From Rubrobacter sp. (GTDB lineage Bacteria; Actinomycetota; Rubrobacteria; Rubrobacterales; Rubrobacteraceae), in NCBI GenBank assembly GCA_016781885.1, contig JADDPM010000030.1:6549-18223 (forward strand): a stretch of 11,675 nt of DNA, read 5' to 3'. Below are positions 6,641 to 11,675 of the stretch, one piece after another. Position 1 is the stretch's first letter, and each line of letters opens with the position of its first letter. A program made the translations under genes and the position numbers. The notes under the pieces are model-generated. The model was given only the letters and a program-made list of their open reading frames with translations. It was not told where the DNA came from and searched no databases.

Positions 6641-8227
6641 CTAGAGGGTGACGGCCCGGGCGTCGGTGAAGCCGGGCATCTCTCGCAGGGTCTTGAGGAC
6701 TTCGTCGGGGATGGGCTCGTCTACCGTTATCGCCATCGCGGCAGGGGCGCCGGGGGCGGTGCGCCCGACGGCCATGTTGCCGATATTGATCCCATGCTCT
6801 CCCAGAATGGTCCCGATCCTGCCGATCATACCGGGCATGTCCTCATTGCGAATGAAGAGCGTGTGCTTCTGCGGCACTATATCTACCGTGAACCCGAAAG
6901 CATCCACTATACGCGGCTGCATCCGGGGACCGAGCAGGGTCCCGCTCACGACGCTCTCCCCCCCGTCCCCCGCACCCAATCGTAGAGTGACTAGGTTTGT
7001 GTAGTCCGAGCCATCGGAGATGCGGGCGGTCTCGACCCTCATGCCCCTCTCTTTGGCCAAAGCGGGCGTGTTCACGAAGTTCAGGGGCTCGTGAACCATC
7101 CGGGCTAGGAGCCCCTTGACCGCCGAGACGTCCAACAGGCGGGTGTCGTAGCCGGAGATCTCTCCCCTGTACTCGATCTTTAACGAGCTGCCGGGCCTGT
7201 CCGTGAGCTGATAGAGCACCCGCCCGAGCGTCTCGCACAGCTCCGAGAACTGAGCGACGAATTCAGCCCCTTCCCCTACCGGAACCGGCGCGTTTATGGC
7301 GTTCAGGGGCACCTGCCCACGCAGGGCCGTCGCGACCTGCTCTGCGGCCGTGACGCCCGCTCGGTCCTGGGCCTCAACCGTGCTCGCCCCCAAATGTGGC
7401 GTGACTACCACGTTCGGGAGCGCGAAGAGCGGAGAATCGGTCGTCGGCTCCTCCTTGAACACGTCCAGGGCGGCGCCTGCTATGGTCCCCTCCTTGAGCG
7501 CGTTGTAGAGGTCTCCCTCGTCCACGATGCCGCCGCGCGCGACGTTTATGAGGTAGGCGGAGGGCTTCATCTTCTCCAGCGCCGCCGCGTTGATCATGCC
7601 CGCCGTCTGCGGATTGCGCGGGACATGCAGCGAGACGAAGTCGGACTGCTCCAGAACCTCGTCCACCGTCTCCGCACGCCCGACGTTCATGTCGCGCATC
7701 CGGTCTTCGGAGACGTAAGGATCGTAGGCGAGCACTCGCATCCTCATCCCCAATGCGCCGCGAGCCACGATCTGGCCGACGTGCCCCAGGCCGATGAGCC
7801 CGAGCGTCTTCCCGGCGACCTCCACGCCCTTGAACTTGCTCCGCTTCCACTCCCCGCCGCGCAGAGACTCGTCCGCGGCCGGGATGTGCCGCGCCGCCGC
7901 GAGCATGAGCCCTAGGGTGTGCTCGCCGGCCGCAATGGTGTTGCTCTCGGGGGCGTTGGCGACGATGATGCCGCGCTTGGTCGCCGCCTCGATGTCTATG
8001 TTATCCACCCCGATACCGGCCCGGCCTATCGCCTTGAGGCTCTCTGCCCTCTCGATGACCTCGGCGGTCACCTTCGTGGCGCTGCGGATAATTAGGCCGT
8101 CGTACTCGCCGATCTTTTCGAGTAGCTCCTGGGGGCTCAGGCCCAGGAGGACGTCTACCTCGAAGTCCTTCCTTAGTAGCTCGACCCCGCTCTCGGCGAG
8201 GGCCTCGCTTATGAGAACCTTCGTCAC
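6641..8227 (-). CDS. serA: D-3-phosphoglycerate dehydrogenase (long, ACT-containing form)
   Basis: SerA oxidises 3-phosphoglycerate to 3-phosphohydroxypyruvate with NAD+, the committed step of serine synthesis, in the cytoplasm. All parts of the 528-residue long form are visible. The nucleotide-binding motif GLGHVG is at 146-151, followed by the acidic Asp of AYDPY (about 169). The catalytic set is Arg231 (NVARGGIVDE), Glu259/260 (FKEEP) and His278 (PHLGAST). An intervening domain (about 318-450) is followed by a C-terminal ACT domain (about 456-528, LFIRNEDMPGMIGRIGTIL), which usually mediates allosteric feedback by serine. The start is GTG, overlapping the aminotransferase stop as GTGA, with a GGGGTGA ribosome-binding-like stretch 4 nt upstream. 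The pair is therefore translationally coupled. Identity is secure; serine inhibition is inferred from the domain. Confidence 0.97.
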   Translation of the reverse strand: MTKVLISEALAESGVELLRKDFEVDVLLGLSPQELLEKIGEYDGLIIRSATKVTAEVIERAESLKAIGRAGIGVDNIDIEAATKRGIIVANAPESNTIAAGEHTLGLMLAAARHIPAADESLRGGEWKRSKFKGVEVAGKTLGLIGLGHVGQIVARGALGMRMRVLAYDPYVSEDRMRDMNVGRAETVDEVLEQSDFVSLHVPRNPQTAGMINAAALEKMKPSAYLINVARGGIVDEGDLYNALKEGTIAGAALDVFKEEPTTDSPLFALPNVVVTPHLGASTVEAQDRAGVTAAEQVATALRGQVPLNAINAPVPVGEGAEFVAQFSELCETLGRVLYQLTDRPGSSLKIEYRGEISGYDTRLLDVSAVKGLLARMVHEPLNFVNTPALAKERGMRVETARISDGSDYTNLVTLRLGAGDGGESVVSGTLLGPRMQPRIVDAFGFTVDIVPQKHTLFIRNEDMPGMIGRIGTILGEHGINIGNMAVGRTAPGAPAAMAITVDEPIPDEVLKTLREMPGFTDARAVTL

Positions 8228-9381
8228 GCGGTCACCCCGCTCTTCGAGAAGACCCTCTGGGCGGCTCCCACGCCTTTGCCGAGCTCGACCGGATGATCCA
8301 GGGAATCCAAAGCCAGCTCCGCGGCGGCTATCGTCGCGATGATGTCGTAGGCGTCGAAGTAGCCGCAGTGACCGATACGGAAGATCTTACCCTCCTGCGG
8401 CCCCTGCCCGCCCGCGATCTGTATCCCGTGCTCCCGGAACATCATCCGCACCAGCGCCTTGCCGTCTATACCTTCCGGGACGTAAGCCGCGGTCACGGCG
8501 GAGTTCAAATCCTCGTCCGGGCCGAAGAGCTTCAGGCCCATCCCCTTGATCCCCTCGCGCGACGCCCGCCCGAGCAGGATATGCCGCTGGAAGACCTCCT
8601 CGATACCCTCGTTGAGGATCTGCTGCAGCGCCAGGTCGAGTTGGATGATGACGCTGACCGCCGGCGTCCACGGCGTCTGCGGCGGCTCCTTGGCGTACGC
8701 CTTCCTGGCGGCCGTCCAGTCAAAGTAATAGCGCGGCATCGTGGACTCCGCGTGCATCCGCATAGCCCGCTCGCTCACGCTCACGAACCCGAGCCCCGGA
8801 GGCGTCATGAGCGCCTTCTGCGAGCCCGCGACCACCACGTCGACACCCCAGTCGTCGGTGCGCAACGGGCAGGCCCCGAGCCCCGAGACCGCGTCCACTA
8901 TGGAGACGACGTTCTCCGTAGCCCTCGCGAAGCCCTCGATGTCGTTCACCGTACCCGTCGAGGTCTCGGAGAGGACACACATGGCTGCCTTTATCTCCGG
9001 GTCGTTAGAGAGCGCCTCGGAGACCTCGTCGTTGTCCGCCTTCACGCCCCAGTCGTACTTCAGCTCCGTGACCTGGAGGCCGAACGCCTGGCTCATCTTC
9101 ACCCAGCGGTTCCCGAAGTTACCGTTGTTTACCACGAGCACCTTGTCGCCGGGCGAGAAGAGGTTCTGGATCGCGCCTTCAAAAGCCCCGGTCCCGCTCG
9201 CCGCATAGGTAAAGATGTCGTTCTCGGTCAGAAAGACCTGCTTGAGGTTCTCGTTCACCCGGGTAAACACCTCGCCGAACTCCGGCGTGCGGTGGTGGAT
9301 GATTGGGAGCGCCCCGGCGGCCGAGACCTCCGGCGGTACGGGCGTGGGCCCAGGCGACATCAAACGGTACTTGTTCATCAT
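8224..9381 (-). CDS. Class V PLP-dependent aminotransferase (alanine-glyoxylate / serine-pyruvate family), probable phosphoserine aminotransferase
   Basis: This is a 385-residue fold-type I, class V aminotransferase. The N terminus (LMSPGPTPVPPEV, IIHHRTPEF) is typical of the AGXT/serine-pyruvate group. SGTGAFEGA (62-70) binds the cofactor phosphate, and D163 in IVDAVSGLGA is the Asp that pairs with the pyridine nitrogen. GSQKALMTPPGL carries the Schiff-base Lys189. GKIFRIGHCGYF near the C terminus holds the substrate-carboxylate Arg. No canonical serC is in the window. The 4-nt overlap with serA strongly suggests it converts phosphohydroxypyruvate to phosphoserine, as class V homologues of this branch do in some archaea and thermophiles; this is inference. 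Alternatives are alanine-glyoxylate or serine-glyoxylate transamination. Tandem ATGs begin the gene (9381 and 9378). The nearest purine-rich stretch (AGAGG) is about 13 nt away, so initiation looks weak. Confidence 0.9.
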   Translation of the reverse strand: MMNKYRLMSPGPTPVPPEVSAAGALPIIHHRTPEFGEVFTRVNENLKQVFLTENDIFTYAASGTGAFEGAIQNLFSPGDKVLVVNNGNFGNRWVKMSQAFGLQVTELKYDWGVKADNDEVSEALSNDPEIKAAMCVLSETSTGTVNDIEGFARATENVVSIVDAVSGLGACPLRTDDWGVDVVVAGSQKALMTPPGLGFVSVSERAMRMHAESTMPRYYFDWTAARKAYAKEPPQTPWTPAVSVIIQLDLALQQILNEGIEEVFQRHILLGRASREGIKGMGLKLFGPDEDLNSAVTAAYVPEGIDGKALVRMMFREHGIQIAGGQGPQEGKIFRIGHCGYFDAYDIIATIAAAELALDSLDHPVELGKGVGAAQRVFSKSGVTA

Positions 9382-9419
9382 GGGTGCAAAGATTCCTCTC
9401 TTACCGCGGACAACCAGAC

Positions 9420-9432
9420 GTCTATTCTAGAC
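9420..9432. promoter_or_regulatory. Palindrome GTCTA-TTC-TAGAC upstream of the serine operon
   Basis: This is a perfect dyad with 5-nt arms and a 3-nt centre, about 40 nt upstream of the aminotransferase start and overlapping a candidate -10. The placement fits an operator for serine-pathway control. No regulator is known here; chance is possible. Confidence 0.3.
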
Positions 9433-9565
9433 ATTATCCTTCGAGATGGCTACATTCTGGGGCAGGCAATCTACAAACTGTTGCTATCTCGCCGGGCGCT
9501 CGAAAGCTTCGCTCCAGCAGGCAACGTCCTCTAGCCGATTACGCTACTTAACACGCGGCGTCTAT

Positions 9566-9571
9566 GGGAGG
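9566..9571 (+). promoter_or_regulatory. Shine-Dalgarno site supporting a GTG start for the RDD gene
   Basis: GGGAGG ends 3 nt before the in-frame GTG at 9575. The spacing is slightly short, but it is the best start signal near the beginning of the RDD homology. The upstream in-frame ATG at 9446 would add residues that show no family similarity. Confidence 0.45.
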
Positions 9572-9574
9572 CAA

Positions 9575-10012
9575 GTGCTGGAAGACCCGGCACACGAGCG
9601 ATGTCGGGACGCCGAGGCGGTGGGACGGCGAGTGGTCACCTGTTTGTTCGACTGCTTTCTCGCAGCACTCCCCTCTTCAGTAGCGTTCGCGCCGCTACTG
9701 TTCGCGCGCCCGAGCCTTCTGCTGGCTCTGACGCTCTTATTCGTACTACTGTTCTGCGTCCTGCACTTCTTCTACGTCATCGTCTTCGAGGGCTTCCGGG
9801 GTCGGACGCTGGGGAAGGCGATTCTGGGGATAAAGGTGATCTGGGAGGAAGACGGCGGCGTTCCGGGACCTGGCCGGGCGGCTTTGAGGGCACAGACGTT
9901 TCTGTTCGTAGATATGCTCGCGGGGATCTTTGTGATGCTTGCCTCGCCCAAGAGGCAGAGGCACGGGGACATGGCCGCGGGCACGCCCGTGATGCGCAAG
10001 AGGCGAGGCTAG
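9575..10012 (+). CDS. RDD family small membrane protein
   Basis: From the GTG at 9575 the protein is 145 residues. The RDD signature is visible: GRRVVTCLFD (17-26, with Arg19 and Asp26), two adjoining hydrophobic segments (about 25-45 and 49-72), then the conserved EGFRGRTLGKAILGIKV block. Next come a third hydrophobic stretch with an Asp (FLFVDMLAGIFVML) and the closing SPKRQRHGDMAAGT motif. RDD proteins are integral inner-membrane proteins; some are linked to ion or solute transport, but no specific role can be read here. A longer frame from ATG 9446 exists, but its first 43 residues look non-coding. The gene is transcribed divergently from the serine operon and converges on the IlvD-like gene, sharing stop-codon bases with it. 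Confidence 0.82.
   Translation: MLEDPAHERCRDAEAVGRRVVTCLFDCFLAALPSSVAFAPLLFARPSLLLALTLLFVLLFCVLHFFYVIVFEGFRGRTLGKAILGIKVIWEEDGGVPGPGRAALRAQTFLFVDMLAGIFVMLASPKRQRHGDMAAGTPVMRKRRG
10009..10012. other. Shared CTAG stop-codon palindrome between convergent genes
   Basis: On the plus strand, TAG (10010-10012) ends the RDD gene. On the minus strand, TAG (10011-10009) ends the IlvD-like gene. The two stops lie in one CTAG palindrome, so there is no intergenic space and any terminator must lie inside the opposite gene. Confidence 0.85.
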
Positions 10013-11331
10013 CGGAAGCCGGCCCCTTCGAGGGCGGGGAGGGCCGAACGGGAGTAGCGAGCAGCGTATCCGTATCCGGTGGGAAGCTTGACCGCAGAGG
10101 GATCGCGGCGCCGTATCTCTTCGGCCACGACCCCGGTGCGGATGAGACCCTCCTCCAGGTCCAGCCGCAAGGTATCTCCGTCTCGCAACCGCCCGATCAC
10201 ACCGCCCGCCGCGGCCTCCGGTACCATCAGCGAGGCCCAGGCGCCCGAAACTCCCTCCGGGGCGAGCCCGTCGGTGAGGACTGATACGGACAGGCTGGCC
10301 TCATCCAGAGCGCCGCCCAGACGGTCGAGCCGGAGGAGTCCAGGTCCCCCACGTGGCCCGCAACCCGTCACGACGAGCAGGGTTCCGGGCTCGACCTCGC
10401 CGTTCTCTACCGCGTGGACGGCCGCCTCCTCCGAGGCGAAGACGCGGCACGAGCCGGAGATCTCCCTCCCCGTCGCATCTTTATGGCAGAGAACCTCCGT
10501 ACCCGAAGCCCGACCTCGGACGAAGACCAGGCGCGAACCGGCCGTCTCCGGATGCGGAGTCGGGGGCGCGGGTGGGAGAGCCTCCTTGAGGCGTCCCGTT
10601 ACTGTCCTGGCGTCGTGCAGGGCGTCGCCGAGGTGGGCGAGGAGACCGGCGACACCGTGCTCCGCGAACCAGGGGGAGACGAGGCCGGTGACGGCGGGAC
10701 TCTCGGGGGTGAGAACCCGGATCATCTGCAGGAAGCCGGTTACCCCGGCCTCGCGCGCGATGGCGGCGAGGTGAACGAGCAGCTCCGGCCCGGCGCCCGC
10801 GGCCATGCCCGCCCGCAACCCGTTCGCCAGCGAGAAGCCTTCGACAAGCTCCCTGGGGCGCGGGCGGGCGGTTCTGGCCAACTCGACGACGACTTTGGCA
10901 GCATCTTCGGCTAAAGGCGCGAATCCCAAAGCCGCGAAGGCGATGCCAAAAGGGTCCAGCGCGGGCACGACGACCGCCGGCAGGTCGAGCCGCACGGCGG
11001 CTATCAGCAGGCCCGCAAGCTCCGCCGGCTCCGGGGCGCTCAGGAGCAGCGCGTCTATCCCATGCTCGGAGCAGAAGGTCTCGGCCCAGTCGGCGACCCA
11101 TTCCCGGTGGAGCGCGACGCCATCCGCAGGACGCTCCGTGGGCAGGCCAAGGACCATCGGCTCTCCGCCCGCCTCCAGGATGGAGCCTACGTACCCGAGC
11201 GCCTCGGAGGGTACCGGGACGAAGACGCGGGGTGCGTCGCCGCGTAGTCCGTCGCCGTCCGGCGCGCGGCTACTGTCCGTTAAGCTTCTCCATGAGTAGC
11301 TGGCGCACCCGGCCGCCGTCGGCGTTACCAC
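10009..11331 (-). CDS. Degenerate IlvD/Edd (dihydroxyacid dehydratase) family protein, probably not a standard dehydratase
   Basis: The C-terminal two thirds follow the IlvD/Edd plan. LLVHLAAIAREAGV (184-197) matches the GGSTN..LHLLAIA helix. DARTVTGRLKE and GSCRVFASEEAAVHAV follow, then GCGPRGGPGL (323-332) in place of the family EGPKGGPGM block, SVSVLTDG (347-354), and PEAAAGGVIGRLRDGDTLRLDL (371-392). Key family features are missing. I see no CDKxxPG or CGGMGTANTM-type iron-sulfur cysteines, and the GRFSG serine motif reads GLAPEGVSG. The usual enzymes are about 550 residues or more; this one is about 400 over the homologous part. The start is uncertain: the GTG at 11331 lies 62 nt inside gatB without a ribosome-binding site, and recognisable sequence begins near residue 33. 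It probably forms an operon with gatB. It may be a non-catalytic or repurposed paralogue. Confidence 0.72.
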   Translation of the reverse strand: MVTPTAAGCASYSWRSLTDSSRAPDGDGLRGDAPRVFVPVPSEALGYVGSILEAGGEPMVLGLPTERPADGVALHREWVADWAETFCSEHGIDALLLSAPEPAELAGLLIAAVRLDLPAVVVPALDPFGIAFAALGFAPLAEDAAKVVVELARTARPRPRELVEGFSLANGLRAGMAAGAGPELLVHLAAIAREAGVTGFLQMIRVLTPESPAVTGLVSPWFAEHGVAGLLAHLGDALHDARTVTGRLKEALPPAPPTPHPETAGSRLVFVRGRASGTEVLCHKDATGREISGSCRVFASEEAAVHAVENGEVEPGTLLVVTGCGPRGGPGLLRLDRLGGALDEASLSVSVLTDGLAPEGVSGAWASLMVPEAAAGGVIGRLRDGDTLRLDLEEGLIRTGVVAEEIRRRDPSAVKLPTGYGYAARYSRSALPALEGAGFR

Positions 11332-11675
11332 GGGTCGCCTTCATCACCTGCCCGACAAGGAAACCGATGACCTTCTTGTCACCGCCACGGACCCTCTCGG
11401 CCTCGCCCGGGTTGGTGGAGATCACCTCGTCTACTATGCCGGAGAGCTCGTCGCCGCCCATAGAGGCGAGCCCCTCGCGCTCGACGACGGTTGAGGGAGA
11501 GTCACCGGTCTCGAAGACGATGCCGAGCACGTCCTTGCCAGCGGAACGAGAAACGGTGCCGTTCTCTACCAGCCCGATCAACTCAGCCAGATGTCCTGGC
11601 TTCACCTTCGACTCGGAGACCCCGACCCCCGCCTCGTTCAAACGCGCGCGCAGCTCGCCGGTCGTCCAGTTGGCG
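11270..11675 (-). CDS. gatB: Aspartyl/glutamyl-tRNA(Asn/Gln) amidotransferase subunit B, C-terminal part; 5' end outside the window
   Basis: GatB is the tRNA-binding, kinase-like subunit of the GatCAB amidotransferase, which converts misacylated Glu-tRNA(Gln) or Asp-tRNA(Asn). The frame is open to the window edge, where the sequence reads ANWTTGELRARLNEAG, a typical GatB helix. The visible 134 or so residues are the helical YqeY-like tail domain that contacts tRNA. KPGHLAELIGLVENGTVSRSAGKDVL and the ISTNPGEAERVRGGDKK region lead into the diagnostic FLVGQVMKATRGNADGGRV ending, shortly before the stop. The kinase-like core is outside the window. The gene is immediately upstream of, and may overlap, the IlvD-like gene on the same strand. 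Identity is secure from the C-terminal motif. Confidence 0.95.
   Translation of the reverse strand, partial: ANWTTGELRARLNEAGVGVSESKVKPGHLAELIGLVENGTVSRSAGKDVLGIVFETGDSPSTVVEREGLASMGGDELSGIVDEVISTNPGEAERVRGGDKKVIGFLVGQVMKATRGNADGGRVRQLLMEKLNGQ

Larger units (their letters stand above)
9382..9574. other. Divergent intergenic region between the serine operon and the RDD gene
   Basis: These 193 nt should hold promoters for both directions. On the minus strand I see two candidate -10 hexamers, GATAAT (9438-9433) and TAGAAT (9429-9424), neither with a convincing -35 at 17 nt. A perfect small palindrome overlaps the second one. No riboswitch or T-box was recognised. Confidence 0.4.

Noticed and set aside
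8293..9534. Long plus-strand frame of 413 codons
   Set aside because: It is antisense to the class V aminotransferase, is Arg/His/Leu-rich as expected for a GC-rich shadow, and has no recognisable domain.
10079..10914. Plus-strand frames opposite the IlvD-like gene
   Set aside because: Low-complexity Arg/Pro/Ser composition and no domain; the minus-strand gene has clear family motifs.
1..11675. CRISPR arrays, tRNA genes, rRNA genes or insertion sequences
   Set aside because: I saw no regularly spaced repeats, no cloverleaf-type sequence and no transposase; the Argonaute system here does not need a CRISPR array.

Overview
This window is GC-rich bacterial chromosome. The LLM-class F420 enzyme, the DUF4230 membrane protein, the class V aminotransferase paired with a long serA, and the high-GC codon use suggest a member of the Actinomycetota. 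A Rubrobacter-like lineage is my best guess, but I cannot confirm it from sequence alone. Most of the window is housekeeping metabolism. The exception is about 2.8 kb of visibly lower-GC DNA at 1519-4295, which carries a two-gene defence module.

Layout. Positions 1-1443 (+) are the 3' part of metH (cobalamin-binding and SAM-reactivation domains), followed by a degraded partial copy of its own last coding segment. Positions 4295-1519 (-) hold an effector with an N-terminal DUF4365/DREN nuclease domain and a C-terminal APAZ domain, then a short prokaryotic Argonaute (MID-PIWI) overlapping it by 4 nt. This matches the SPARDA class of short-Argonaute systems, in which the guide-loaded Argonaute senses invader DNA and switches on a collateral nuclease. 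The PIWI catalytic residues are lost and the nuclease residues of the effector are kept, so the division of labour can be read from the sequence. A 311-nt spacer (4296-4606) upstream of the module contains two small palindromes and one orphan reading frame.

Positions 9381-4607 (-) form a run of co-directional genes: a class V aminotransferase, serA (overlapping it by 4 nt), a YjzC-like small protein, a DUF4230 membrane protein, and an F420-dependent LLM oxidoreductase broken by a one-base shift in a G/C homopolymer. The first two probably supply serine through 3-phosphoglycerate oxidation and transamination.

Positions 9575-10012 (+) encode a small RDD-family membrane protein. It converges on, and shares its stop-codon bases with, an IlvD/Edd-family protein (11331-10009, -) that has apparently lost the iron-sulfur and catalytic motifs of the family. 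That gene follows the 3' end of gatB (-), which runs off the window.

The most interesting locus is the DREN-APAZ/short-Argonaute pair. It belongs to a recognisable class rather than a wholly new one. The degenerate IlvD-like protein is the least explained gene. I see no tRNA, rRNA, CRISPR array or insertion sequence.
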